Below, in pieces: positions 17,858 through 26,613 of a DNA stretch of 64,000 nucleotides. The notes under the pieces were generated by a model. It saw only the letters and a program-made list of their open reading frames with translations, ran no database searches and was not told where the DNA came from. The stretch lies in NCBI GenBank assembly GCA_024742575.1, contig JANSYF010000007.1, forward strand, positions 1-64,000. The letters are read 5' to 3'. The stretch's first letter is position 1, and each line of letters begins with the position of its first letter. Source of the stretch: Paracoccaceae bacterium (lineage in GTDB: Bacteria > Pseudomonadota > Alphaproteobacteria > Rhodobacterales > Rhodobacteraceae). A program made the position numbers and the translations under genes.

Positions 17858-19413
17858 CTCCGTGCGCCTTCCATGTCGAGAATGGCAATCTGCAACGCGG
17901 CGCGACGAGCCGTGTCTTCTAGTCCGAAAGCTCGCAAGGCACGCAGCGCGTCGGTCAATTCGGCATCGTTGCCACTGGCACCGGAGCCAAATTTTTCAAT
18001 CGTCAATAGCAAGGCTTCGCCCAGCCGATTTTGCGAAGGCATGCCTGCAAGATCAGATGGTGCTTGAGCCGGGCTAGACCAAGCGCTTGCCAATGCCGTC
18101 GCATGAGGCAAGTCCGTTGCGCCGCCCGCAGGTTGCTGCCCTAGGGCGATAGCGGCAAGGAAGACCAGATGGGGATCGGGGGTGTTTATAAGGCTTTGGG
18201 CAATGGTTTCGTAGTCATCGGACAGCAATCCTGCCGTGGCCGCGATGATCTGGGCGCGCTGCGACAGCGGCAATCCCTGTAGCCGTGATGCAAAGAGCTT
18301 TGAAAAAGGCACCAAGAGCCCTGCTGTCCGCATTTGCGGCCAAACTGCCTCAAGCGCCGAGGAAAGCGCACCTGGATCGCCGGTGGTCAGTGCAGTTTCA
18401 AATCTTTGTAGCGCCTCGACCCGATCCCAGATGCCACCAGAAGCGGCACGCATCTGTGCTGTGTAGACTCCCAAAAGCTGGTTGCTGTCGATTGCGCCCA
18501 CACGGGCCAGCCGTTCTGCCGCTTGCAACTGCGCACGCCAACCAGCGTTGCCAGTCAGTTCGACAACGGCGAAGGGCAAGGGCAGGGGCGTGGTTGGCAG
18601 CGCCTCGCCGATCGCTTCGAACAGGCGGAATTGCAACGGTGTTGGTCGCACAGGCGGCTGTATCGGTGTGGCGTCTTCGCTGTATTCTGGATCGAGAAAT
18701 CGAAGAAGGAGTTCTGCATCCAGATCGGACAATTGCCCCAGCACGACCCCGGTCTGATAAATGGTCATCGCATGCGGGAAATCGCCGCTTCGCGTCGCGC
18801 ACCAGATTCGGGTGGGCAAGTCGTTGCTCAGGCTAGGGGTGTCGTTCAAGACACCGCAGAGCGCCTCATCCGAAGAGGTCAGCAACGCCAGATCGAAAGC
18901 CAGATCGAACAGTTGTGGCGACAGATCGCCAACCCGTTCCACCAATGCTTCGGCAGGGGCAACCAGCCCGTGCGCGTAAAGCAGGTTCACGCGCGCATGA
19001 AGCACTGCGTCGCTTTTGGCGCTGGATGGGGGGTCTGCTTCGGCCAGTGTTAGGACGTGAAGTAATTCGGTCAGTGCGGGCACCGCCGGTCGGCGTGATT
19101 GCATCCGGTTCAGCGTCGCGATGAGATCGGACTCGTTGCTGCCCCGCCAAAGGGTCTGTGGCAGGCCGGTTACAGAACTCGGCAGCAGTCCCACACCGTT
19201 GACCCCCGGTGCATCAAGGGGTTGCACCTCGACATCGGGAACAGTCGCGCTTTGGGCAATCGGGTTGACGTTCGGCGTTGAAACCACGGGTGGGACGTTG
19301 CGCTGTACCGCCAACCAGTCGATGGCAGACAATGGCTGATTTTGCGTCTGCTCTTGCGCGGCGGCTGGCCATGCCAAGCAGGCCAAAACTAGGATGGTTG
19401 GTTTAATCTGCAT
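17854..19413 (-). CDS. Exported hypothetical protein
   Basis: 519 residues, no family recognised. MQIKPTILVLACLAWPAAAQ is a signal peptide, so the protein is periplasmic or envelope-associated. The mature part starts with a Pro/Val/Thr-rich linker (about 25-75). The rest is an Ala/Leu-rich, repetitive helical region reminiscent of tetratricopeptide-like solenoids (pairs such as LNLLYAHGLVAPAEALVE). It sits between a 49-residue membrane protein (11-nt overlap) and xerD (4-nt overlap), indicating one transcript. The XerD link may be only positional. Confidence 0.75.
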   Translation of the reverse strand: MQIKPTILVLACLAWPAAAQEQTQNQPLSAIDWLAVQRNVPPVVSTPNVNPIAQSATVPDVEVQPLDAPGVNGVGLLPSSVTGLPQTLWRGSNESDLIATLNRMQSRRPAVPALTELLHVLTLAEADPPSSAKSDAVLHARVNLLYAHGLVAPAEALVERVGDLSPQLFDLAFDLALLTSSDEALCGVLNDTPSLSNDLPTRIWCATRSGDFPHAMTIYQTGVVLGQLSDLDAELLLRFLDPEYSEDATPIQPPVRPTPLQFRLFEAIGEALPTTPLPLPFAVVELTGNAGWRAQLQAAERLARVGAIDSNQLLGVYTAQMRAASGGIWDRVEALQRFETALTTGDPGALSSALEAVWPQMRTAGLLVPFSKLFASRLQGLPLSQRAQIIAATAGLLSDDYETIAQSLINTPDPHLVFLAAIALGQQPAGGATDLPHATALASAWSSPAQAPSDLAGMPSQNRLGEALLLTIEKFGSGASGNDAELTDALRALRAFGLEDTARRAALQIAILDMEGARR

Positions 19414-19552
19414 CCAGTGTCACAGGTTGTCTGACTTCCGTTTGCGGCGGCGAAAAATCCGCGCCGAAAAACGGCCCAACATAGGCATAGGCTATCAGCG
19501 CTATGACGCCGATAATCAATAAATAGATCAGCCATTTTATGATGCGACCCAT
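19403..19552 (-). CDS. Small single-pass membrane protein, 49 residues
   Basis: A short frame starting at ATG 19552, preceded by GCAAGGGGC. It encodes MGRIIKWLIYLLIIG followed by more hydrophobic residues to about residue 26, then a Pro/Thr-rich acidic tail ending LDAD. Basic residues before the helix place the N-terminus inside and the tail in the periplasm. The stop lies 11 nt inside the following signal-peptide gene, supporting translational coupling. An alternative 78-residue frame here is Cys-rich, atypical, and was rejected. Function unknown. Confidence 0.7.
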   Translation of the reverse strand: MGRIIKWLIYLLIIGVIALIAYAYVGPFFGADFSPPQTEVRQPVTLDAD

Positions 19553-19684
19553 GACGCCCCTTGCCCTGCCTCGTTGATTTTTTCCAAGTTATAACTGGCC
19601 TTTTGCCTAAGATCACGTCATTCAACGCCCGTTGTCAAAAAATTGGCGGCACTTAGCCGAGATACAAGGGGTTTGTCAGGGGCA

Positions 19685-20233
19685 ATGCAGGCAAGACTCA
19701 AGAAAACGGTGGTTCTGGTCGGCATGATGGGCGCCGGGAAAACAGCCGTTGGTAAAGCTCTGGCCGCAATGCTTCACGCCCCGTTTCTTGATTCGGATTC
19801 CGAAATCGAGAAGGCCGCGAACATGACCATCCCCGAGATTTTCGCACGCGATGGCGAGGCATTCTTTCGGGTCAAAGAGCGGCAGGTCATTTCGCGGCTA
19901 CTTGAGCGGGAAAAAGGCGTTCTGTCCACAGGTGGCGGTGCTTACATGGCGGATGAAAACCGAGAGATCATTTCGAAGAACGGTGTCGCGGTGTGGTTGA
20001 ACGCCGATCTAGATCTCTTGTGGCAGCGCGTTCGACACAAAGACACAAGGCCCTTACTGCGCGTTCCTGACCCGTTTGGTGCGCTCAAGCGGTTATATGA
20101 TGAACGGGTGCCAGTGTACGCAAAAGCGGATCTGAGCGTGCAATCTGAACAGGGGCTTTCAATCGACGATATGGCGTTGCGGGTGATCGACGTGCTGAAA
20201 ACGCGCCCCGACATTCTGGAGGTGCAGGAGTGA
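19685..20233 (+). CDS. aroK: Shikimate kinase
   Basis: Phosphorylates shikimate with ATP in aromatic amino-acid synthesis. From the ATG at 19685 (GGGG just upstream) the product is 182 residues. A TTG 42 nt earlier is in frame but adds a non-homologous leader. Walker A GMMGAGKT is at 13-20, the shikimate/Mg site DSDSEIEK follows, and GGGAY and DTRPLL (lid) are in place. Its stop overlaps the GTG start of aroB by 4 nt, the common aroK-aroB coupling. Confidence 0.94.
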   Translation: MQARLKKTVVLVGMMGAGKTAVGKALAAMLHAPFLDSDSEIEKAANMTIPEIFARDGEAFFRVKERQVISRLLEREKGVLSTGGGAYMADENREIISKNGVAVWLNADLDLLWQRVRHKDTRPLLRVPDPFGALKRLYDERVPVYAKADLSVQSEQGLSIDDMALRVIDVLKTRPDILEVQE

Positions 20234-21342
20234 TTGATACGGTTCATGTTCCGCTGGAAGGACGCGCCTATGATGTGCGGATCGGGACTGATCTTTTGTC
20301 ACGGGCGGGTGCTGAAATTGCACCGCTTTTGAAACGTTCACGCGTGGCCATTGTCACAGATGCCCACGTTGCGGACCTGCATCTTGCGGCTCTGGAAGCG
20401 GCGCTCGCTGCTGAAGGCATTGCTTCGGTCAGTCTGACACTGCCCGCAGGTGAAAGCACCAAGGGTTGGCCGCAGTTCGAGCGCACCGTGGAATGGCTGC
20501 TGGAGCAGAAAGTTGAACGCCGCGATGTGGTTGTGGCACTGGGCGGTGGGGTCATCGGTGATCTGGTGGGATTTGCCGCTGCAGTTCTGCGGCGGGGTGT
20601 GCGGTTCGTGCAAATCCCGACGTCACTTCTAGCGCAGGTGGACAGCTCGGTCGGCGGCAAAACCGGAATCAATGCGCCGCAGGGGAAGAACCTGATCGGC
20701 GCTTTTCATCAGCCCGCACTGGTTTTGGCGGACATTTCCGTACTCAACACGCTGCCCAAACGCGATTTTCTGGCGGGCTACGGCGAGGTTGTGAAATACG
20801 GTCTTCTTGGGGATGCGGCGTTTTTCGATTGGCAGGATCAAAATGCCACACGCATTGCCGCACGTGACCCAGAAGCATTGGCCTACGCAGTCAAACGGTC
20901 GGTCGAAATGAAAGCCGAGATCGTGGTGCGAGACGAGACTGAACAGGGCGACCGCGCGCTGTTGAACCTTGGGCACACGTTCTGTCATGCATTCGAAGCC
21001 GCCACCGGCTATTCCGACCGGCTACTGCACGGCGAAGGAGTGGCCATTGGCTGCGCGCTTGCGTTCGAGCTGTCGTCGCGCTTGGGACTGTGTTCGCAAG
21101 AAGAGCCAAGCCGCGTGCGCGAGATGCTTAGCACGATGGGGATGAAGGTCACGCTTGCGGATATTGATGGTGACTTGCCGGATGCGCAGGCGCTGCTTGA
21201 TCTGATGGGGCAGGATAAAAAGGTGATCGACGGACAGTTGCGCTTTATCCTTGCGCGCGGCATCGGCAAAGCCTTCGTCACATCTGACGTGCCGTCAGAC
21301 ACGGTACTGAAGCTGCTAGAGGACTCGCTGTCCGAGCGATAA
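20230..21342 (+). CDS. aroB: 3-dehydroquinate synthase
   Basis: Converts DAHP to 3-dehydroquinate, using NAD and a divalent metal. 370 residues with a GTG start that overlaps aroK. The NAD loop GGGVIGDLVGF begins at 105; metal ligands are Glu186 (GYGEVVKYG), His249 (NLGHTF) and His267 (LLHGEG). SVGGKTGIN is the phosphate-binding motif. All catalytic positions are conserved and length is normal. Transcription ends at the hairpin that abuts the stop codon. Confidence 0.95.
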   Translation: MIDTVHVPLEGRAYDVRIGTDLLSRAGAEIAPLLKRSRVAIVTDAHVADLHLAALEAALAAEGIASVSLTLPAGESTKGWPQFERTVEWLLEQKVERRDVVVALGGGVIGDLVGFAAAVLRRGVRFVQIPTSLLAQVDSSVGGKTGINAPQGKNLIGAFHQPALVLADISVLNTLPKRDFLAGYGEVVKYGLLGDAAFFDWQDQNATRIAARDPEALAYAVKRSVEMKAEIVVRDETEQGDRALLNLGHTFCHAFEAATGYSDRLLHGEGVAIGCALAFELSSRLGLCSQEEPSRVREMLSTMGMKVTLADIDGDLPDAQALLDLMGQDKKVIDGQLRFILARGIGKAFVTSDVPSDTVLKLLEDSLSER

Positions 21343-21371
21343 AGAAAGGCGCTTAGAAAAGCGCCTTTCTT
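21342..21371. terminator. Bidirectional terminator between aroB and ssb
   Basis: AAGAAAGGCGC and GCGCCTTTCTT pair perfectly over 11 bp around an 8-nt loop. It lies between convergent aroB and ssb and can serve both strands, though T runs are short. Confidence 0.75.
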
Positions 21372-21373
21372 GC

Positions 21374-21895
21374 TTAGAACGGGATTTCGTCGTCGATATC
21401 GCGGGCTGGGGCGCGTGCAGGGCCACCGCCACCACCGCTGGAGCCGCCATAGTCGTTCCCGCCATGCCCGCCGCCGTAGTCGCCACCATAATCGCCACCA
21501 CCACTGCTGCTACCACCGCCGTAACCACCGCCACCGCCGCCATCGCGGCTGTCGAGCAGGGTCAGTTCACCGCGGTAAGGGCGCAAAACGACCTCGGTGG
21601 TGTAGCGATCCTGACCAGATTGGTCCTGCCATTTGCGGGTTTCCAACTGGCCCTCAATATACACCTTGGAGCCCTTTTTGAGATATTGTTCGGCGATGCG
21701 TGCCAAAGGTTCGGAAAAGATGGCAACGCTGTGCCACTCGGTCCGTTCCTTGCGTTCCCCGGTATTGCGGTCTTTCCAGTTCTCTGACGTGGCGATCCGC
21801 AGGTTGCAGACCTTGCCGCCGTTCTGGAACGTGCGCACTTCTGGATCGCGGCCGAGATTGCCGACGATGATGACCTTGTTGACTGAACCGGCCAT
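21374..21895 (-). CDS. ssb: Single-stranded DNA-binding protein
   Basis: 173 residues. The OB fold starts [15 protein letters not shown] with the typical [16 protein letters not shown] and [11 protein letters not shown] segments in the first 110 residues. A long Gly/Ser/Tyr-rich flexible linker follows, then the acidic tip DDEIPF that recruits replication and repair partners. Length and tip are normal for bacterial SSB. It stands alone between aroB (convergent) and a divergent lytic transglycosylase. I saw no clear LexA box upstream. Confidence 0.95.
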   Translation of the reverse strand: MAGSVNKVIIVGNLGRDPEVRTFQNGGKVCNLRIATSENWKDRNTGERKERTEWHSVAIFSEPLARIAEQYLKKGSKVYIEGQLETRKWQDQSGQDRYTTEVVLRPYRGELTLLDSRDGGGGGGYGGGSSSGGGDYGGDYGGGHGGNDYGGSSGGGGGPARAPARDIDDEIPF

Positions 21896-22107
21896 GTTTC
21901 CCCCATCTTGAATTCGAATCTATGACGCGCCGCGTCGTTTGAGTGACCCTACACCAGCGGTCTGCCGAATTGCCATCCGCTATTGGCAAAAGCTCTCTGC
22001 GCCATTCCATCAGCTTGTGGTTAACAAATGGTGAGCAACCAAGGCTGGTATGAAATGCGAATCCAGACTATACACCTGCAAAATCTCAACGTGGGGCGTG
22101 AGCAGTG

Positions 22108-22725
22108 ATGCGAACAACAAGACAGAGATTTGTTGCGGTGTTGTGTGCGACCGCAATGATGAGTGCGGGCACAGTTAGTGCCGAGGTGCTGTCCACAAAG
22201 AACCGTGTGGCGCTCTTTTCCAGCAAAACCAAGGTATTGGATTCGCGAGCGGCGCAGCAGTACAAAAGTTCTGTGCGGTTGCAGCCACCCAAAGTTGTTA
22301 CCCCGACCAAATGGGGCGACGCGGGCGCGGACGGGTCAGTGCCGAAATACCGGGGGCGGTATTCGGGTGTCTATGCTGGCATGGCACGAGACGCCGCCCG
22401 TCGCCACGGTATCCCCGAAGATCTGTTCCTACGACTGGTTCAGCAGGAATCGAACTTTAATCCCGACGCACGGTCACACAAAGGCGCGATTGGTTTGGCA
22501 CAATTGATGCCAGGCACGGCGCAATACCTGCGTGTTAACCCAAACGATCCGGCGGAAAACCTCGATGGTGGTGCACGCTACCTTAAGGAACAGTACCGCA
22601 AATTCGGTCAATGGCCTTTGGCGCTGGCAGCATATAATGCGGGGCCAGGCGCTGTTGAGAAACACAACGGCATTCCGCCGTACCGCGAGACCCGCAACTA
22701 CGTAAAAAAGATCTGGGGTCGGTAA
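22108..22725 (+). CDS. Lytic transglycosylase (SLT domain), exported
   Basis: 205 residues from ATG 22108; a GTG one codon upstream is an alternative. A signal peptide ends near AGTVSA (residue 25). The C-terminal 110 residues form an SLT/goose-lysozyme-like domain: catalytic Glu114 in [22 protein letters not shown], and [10 protein letters not shown]. It cleaves peptidoglycan with anhydro-muramic acid formation. Small enzymes of this type often open the wall for pili or secretion machines, and a Flp-like pilin gene follows 225 nt downstream (contextual inference). A TTAACAAATG stretch upstream resembles half a CtrA site. Confidence 0.85.
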   Translation: MRTTRQRFVAVLCATAMMSAGTVSAEVLSTKNRVALFSSKTKVLDSRAAQQYKSSVRLQPPKVVTPTKWGDAGADGSVPKYRGRYSGVYAGMARDAARRHGIPEDLFLRLVQQESNFNPDARSHKGAIGLAQLMPGTAQYLRVNPNDPAENLDGGARYLKEQYRKFGQWPLALAAYNAGPGAVEKHNGIPPYRETRNYVKKIWGR

Positions 22726-22950
22726 ACCGTTTCAGTTCAGGTGTGTACCGCCGATTGTTTCCGATGCGCCCGAATGAGGCAGAACGGCTATCATTTTTCC
22801 AGAACTTTCACAGATCAACGCCAAAACCGATCTATTCAGGTCAAACTACTGCCCCATTCCGCCGTCACAACAGCATCAGAAAACGTGGAATTGTACCCAA
22901 GGCCAAACCCGCCGCATTGGCGATCTAAGCTGGGGAATATGGAGAGTGGC

Positions 22951-23139
22951 ATGATTAAGTTCATCAACAGCTTTCAAGCCGACGAGTCCGGCGCTGTTAC
23001 TGTAGATTGGGTGGTTCTGACCGCCGCAGTTGTGGGTATGGCGATGCTGACCTATGTGGGTCTGGCTGACAATACGCAGGCCGTAACCGACGCAACGGGT
23101 GCTGCAGTCTTGACGGCGCAAGACTTCTTGACCAATTGA
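22951..23139 (+). CDS. Flp/Fap-type pilin-like small protein
   Basis: 62 residues from ATG 22951, with GGAGAG just upstream; ATG 22939 would add four residues. DESGAVTVDWVVLTAAVVG is the N-terminal helix pattern of Flp-type IVb pilins and of TadE-like pseudopilins: a short charged leader, a Gly-Ala cleavage context, an acidic residue near mature position 5, and a long hydrophobic helix. No tad assembly genes are in the window, so it is an orphan pilin-like gene. A pilus subunit is probable but not certain. Confidence 0.65.
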   Translation: MIKFINSFQADESGAVTVDWVVLTAAVVGMAMLTYVGLADNTQAVTDATGAAVLTAQDFLTN

Positions 23140-23192
23140 TCACGCATACATCCAAGCGACTTATAGAAGCGCTTGGGTGACGCGTGACCCTT

Positions 23193-23210
23193 GGGTGAGT
23201 CATCTCACCC
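23193..23210. repeat. Short inverted repeat downstream of the pilin-like gene
   Basis: GGGTGAG/CTCACCC with a TCAT loop lies between convergent genes. It could stop transcription, but it lacks a T run on either side. Confidence 0.35.
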
Positions 23211-23222
23211 TGACGCGGCTGA

Positions 23223-25307
23223 TTATTCAGCCGCGATTTGTATAACAGGTTCCATGCTTGCCAATTGCTCATCGCTGAGATGGCACTTGACCTGATGTCC
23301 GTCGCCAAGCTGCCGAACGGGTGGCACGTCTTTTTCACAAAGCCCACCGGGCACTTGTGATTTCCAGCGGCAACGCGTCTGGAAAGGACACCCCGAGGGC
23401 GGGTTCATCGCTGACGGAATATCGCCCTCAAGTACGATATGCTTTTTTGTAACCCGCGTGTCCGCAATGGGGACAGCCGATAGCAACGCCTCGGTATAGG
23501 GGTGGTAAGGTGGTGCAAACACCTGATCCGTTGTGCCCAACTCGACGACGTGGCCAAGATACATAACCATAACGCGATCAGATAGATAGCGAACGATGCT
23601 CAGGTCGTGGCTAATGAACAGAAGCGTGGTCTTCTGTTCGCGCTGAATCTCCATAAGAAGGTCTGTTACCGCCGCCTGTACCGACACGTCCAACGCCGAT
23701 ACGGGTTCGTCTGCAACGACAATCCGTGCATTCCCCGCAAACGCGCGCGCGATGCCGACACGCTGTTTCTGTCCCCCCGACAGTTGGCGTGGCATCCGGT
23801 CGGCAAAGGCACGAGGCAGTTTGACGAGGTCAAGCAGTTGCAGCATCCGTTCGCGCCGCTCCGCATCATTGGTGCCGATGCCGAACACTTCCAGCGCGCG
23901 GATGATCTGCCGTCCCACTGTCATCGACGGGTTAAGCGTATCGAACGGGTTCTGGAATACCATCTGCACGTCCGCGATGGTCTGCGTGTCGCGCGCTTCA
24001 ATTGGTGTGGATTCGATGTTGCGGTTGTCGAGCAGGATCTGCCCGTCTGTCGCAGTTTCAAGCCCCATAAGCACCTTGGCAAAGGTAGACTTGCCACATC
24101 CGGATTCGCCAACAATGGCCAGTGTCTCGGATTCGCGCGCCTCAAAGCTTAGGGTTTCATTCGCTTTGACGACTTTCGTGTCGCCGCGTTTTCCGAATAA
24201 AGCATTTGCGGCAACTTCGTAATATTTCTTGAGGTTGTCCATTTTAAGAACAACCCGGCCCGGTTCGGACTTGAGCGTTGTGTCGCCAGCTTCCATCGGG
24301 GCTTGCCAATCGATCTCTTGGAAACGCAAACAGCGCGTTCGGTGTCGATCGTTGCCCGGCACTTCTGCCATTCTGATATCCGTCGCGTCGCAGCGGCCAG
24401 CTTCGAAATAATCGCAACGTGGGCCGAAATTGCATCCGGGTGGGCGTTCATGGGGCAGGGGAAAGTTGCCGGGAATGGCCCGCAGCGGGCGTGCGTTCTT
24501 GTCTGCGCCAGGCAGCGGAATGGACCGGAACAGGGCCTGTGTGTATGGGTGCTGCATCTCGTCGAACACGTCTTTGATCGATCCGGTTTCGACAGCTTCC
24601 CCAGAATACATGACACACAACCGGTCGCAGGTTTCCAGAACCAGACCAAGGTTGTGGCTGATGAACAGCATCGAGGTACCGTACTTCTTGCCCAGTTCTT
24701 TGACCAACTCAACGACTGCGGCTTCAACGGTCACGTCCAGGGCTGTGGTCGGTTCGTCAAGGATCAGCAATGACGGTTCGGCCATCAACGCCATGGCGAT
24801 CACGATCCGCTGTTGTTGCCCACCAGAAAGCTGGTGAGGGTAGGCATCAAGGATACGCTTTGGATCTGGCAATTTTACATCCGTGACCACCTGTAGCGCG
24901 CGATCGTACGCCTCTTTTTCAGATGATCCGCGGTGGATCATTGGCACTTCCATCAACTGGCGCCCAATTTTCATCGCCGGATTAAGCGAGGCCATGGGCT
25001 CTTGATATATCATCGCAATTTCCGAGCCACGGATCTGGCGCAACTCTTCCTGGCTCATAGTGTTCAGGTCGCGGCCTTTGAACTTGATCGACCCACCAAC
25101 AACGCGGCCGTTCTTTCCAAGATCCTGCATCACGCCAAGTGCGACGGTCGATTTACCGCAACCGGATTCACCGACCAACCCCACGGCTTCACCGGGCATC
25201 ACCTTGACCGAGAAGTCCATGACCGCCGGAATTTCCCGAAGCCTCGTAAAAAAGGAAATCGACAAGCTCTCGATTTCAAGAATGGGGCCGTCGTAATCGT
25301 CTGTCAT
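23223..25307 (-). CDS. Fused dual ATP-binding subunit of a peptide-type ABC importer (DppD-DppF-like)
   Basis: 694 residues from ATG 25307 (MTDDYDGP); AGGGA lies 9 nt upstream. Two complete NBDs are fused: Walker A GESGCGKST at 46-54 and 400-408, signatures LSGGQQQR (160-167) and LSGGQKQR, and Walker B LLILDEPTT and IVVADEPVS. Each NBD ends in the oligopeptide-transporter C-terminal region with clustered Cys (C292, C298, C306, C326 in the first), which in some Dpp ATPases binds an Fe-S cluster. One gene therefore supplies both ATPases to the permeases upstream. Substrate: peptides or similar solutes. Confidence 0.9.
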   Translation of the reverse strand: MTDDYDGPILEIESLSISFFTRLREIPAVMDFSVKVMPGEAVGLVGESGCGKSTVALGVMQDLGKNGRVVGGSIKFKGRDLNTMSQEELRQIRGSEIAMIYQEPMASLNPAMKIGRQLMEVPMIHRGSSEKEAYDRALQVVTDVKLPDPKRILDAYPHQLSGGQQQRIVIAMALMAEPSLLILDEPTTALDVTVEAAVVELVKELGKKYGTSMLFISHNLGLVLETCDRLCVMYSGEAVETGSIKDVFDEMQHPYTQALFRSIPLPGADKNARPLRAIPGNFPLPHERPPGCNFGPRCDYFEAGRCDATDIRMAEVPGNDRHRTRCLRFQEIDWQAPMEAGDTTLKSEPGRVVLKMDNLKKYYEVAANALFGKRGDTKVVKANETLSFEARESETLAIVGESGCGKSTFAKVLMGLETATDGQILLDNRNIESTPIEARDTQTIADVQMVFQNPFDTLNPSMTVGRQIIRALEVFGIGTNDAERRERMLQLLDLVKLPRAFADRMPRQLSGGQKQRVGIARAFAGNARIVVADEPVSALDVSVQAAVTDLLMEIQREQKTTLLFISHDLSIVRYLSDRVMVMYLGHVVELGTTDQVFAPPYHPYTEALLSAVPIADTRVTKKHIVLEGDIPSAMNPPSGCPFQTRCRWKSQVPGGLCEKDVPPVRQLGDGHQVKCHLSDEQLASMEPVIQIAAE

Positions 25308-25369
25308 TATGTCTATCCCTGTCGGATCGGGGGTTTTGCCCCTCTTCATCTTGCCAAGTAAACTCCGGG

Positions 25370-25394
25370 GGTCTGGGGGCAGCGCCCCCAGACC
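25370..25394. repeat. REP-like GC-rich palindrome inside the ABC operon
   Basis: GGTCTGGGGGC and GCCCCCAGACC flank AGC, a perfect 11-bp stem. It lies between the permease stop and the ATPase start. Similar CCGGGGGTCTGGGGGC-type elements are common between Rhodobacterales genes. In RNA it would form a very stable hairpin and could tune expression between the two genes. Confidence 0.65.
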
Positions 25395-25402
25395 ACCCTT
25401 GG

Positions 25403-26596
25403 TCAATCTCGCAGGCTTTCCTCACGCAAACCGTCAGCGAGCAAGTTCAGTCCAAGAACCATGCTGAGCAGTGCCACAGCGGGAACAATTGCGGGGTGCA
25501 GGTACACTTGCAGTAGCCGCCGTCCATCATTGATGGTGGTGCCCCAGTCCGGACTTTCCGGTGGCAGGCCAAGGCCGAAAAAACCCAGTGTGCCCAAAAG
25601 GATGGTGGTGTAGCCGATCCGCAGACAGAAATCGACGATCAGCGGTCCACGCGCATTGGGCAGGATTTCCCAAAGCATGATGTACCATGGACGTTCGCCC
25701 CGGGTCTGGGCGGCGGCAACATAGTCGCGGGTTTTGATGTCCATCGTCAAACCGCGCACGATACGGAACACTGTGGGCGAATTGACAAATACCACCGACA
25801 CGAAGACCACAAGAATCCCGCCTTGAAGGTTAAACAGATCCACTGCATCAGGTAGCAGCTTGAGAGCTGTCCCGGGCTGCGAAATCAGCGACAGGTACAA
25901 CCATCCCATGATCCCAAGAACCACGATCAGCATTGGCGTTCGGACCTTTGGTTGCGTGCGATAGCGTGAATTGAGCAGCACACCGACAAAGATAATCGGG
26001 AAGATGAACAACACCATCGCCATGTAATTGGGGATGCCGGTGTCCACGATTTCAGGCGTGACCAGTAGGTAGAACAGTAAGATTACCGGAAAGGCGAGGA
26101 TCAGGTTCGCCAGGAAACTGAGGAACGTGTCCAGTTTGCCGCCATAGTACCCGGCAGGCAGGCCAAGTGTGATCCCGACCATAAAGGCAAAGACCGTTGC
26201 CATGGGTGCGATCTGCACCACCACCCATGCCCCTTTGACCATTCGGCTGAACACATCGCGGGCAAGGTTATCCCCACCAAATAGGTAGTATGGGTAATAT
26301 CCCTCTTCGGCCCCCGCCAAAGGTGTGCCCGGAGCCTTGTTCTTCATTCCCGACACTTGGGACAATGGATCATGAGTGATGATTAGGTCCATCGCGCCAA
26401 AAATACCGGTGAACACCCAGAACATCACCAGCGCAAAGCCGATCATGCCGATGGTGCTGTCGAAAAGTTTGCCATAAAGGCCCAGGCGACGCTTGTAGAC
26501 CATGGACAAGGTGAACACGACCACCAGTGCGACCCAGACGGGTATGAACTGAATGAAGACGCGTGTGATGATTTCAAACCAGTTGAGCGGTTCCAT
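25403..26596 (-). CDS. Peptide-type ABC transporter permease (DppC-like)
   Basis: 397 residues, about 100 longer than typical DppC. After an N-terminal helix (about 15-33) and a second at about 52-75, it has an extracytoplasmic segment (ITHDPLSQVSGMKNKAPG). The binding-protein-dependent permease domain follows, with the EAA-type loop DYVAAAQTRGERPWYIMLWEILPNA. An extra hydrophobic stretch in the middle (MLIVVLGIMGWLYLSLI) may add a helix pair relative to DppC. It pairs with the DppB-like permease 17 nt upstream. Confidence 0.87.
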   Translation of the reverse strand: MEPLNWFEIITRVFIQFIPVWVALVVVFTLSMVYKRRLGLYGKLFDSTIGMIGFALVMFWVFTGIFGAMDLIITHDPLSQVSGMKNKAPGTPLAGAEEGYYPYYLFGGDNLARDVFSRMVKGAWVVVQIAPMATVFAFMVGITLGLPAGYYGGKLDTFLSFLANLILAFPVILLFYLLVTPEIVDTGIPNYMAMVLFIFPIIFVGVLLNSRYRTQPKVRTPMLIVVLGIMGWLYLSLISQPGTALKLLPDAVDLFNLQGGILVVFVSVVFVNSPTVFRIVRGLTMDIKTRDYVAAAQTRGERPWYIMLWEILPNARGPLIVDFCLRIGYTTILLGTLGFFGLGLPPESPDWGTTINDGRRLLQVYLHPAIVPAVALLSMVLGLNLLADGLREESLRD

Positions 26597-26613
26597 AATG
26601 CTATTCTTTCCGC

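Noticed and set aside
19389-19625. 78-codon minus-strand frame upstream of the exported hypothetical
   Set aside because: Cys-rich and atypical, and overlaps the better-supported 49-residue membrane protein in another frame.
21400-21560. Gly-rich repeats as a separate repetitive locus
   Set aside because: They are the coding sequence of the flexible SSB linker.
22030-22046. Possible CtrA site (TTAAC...) before the lytic transglycosylase
   Set aside because: Only one half-site is convincing; not enough for a regulatory call.
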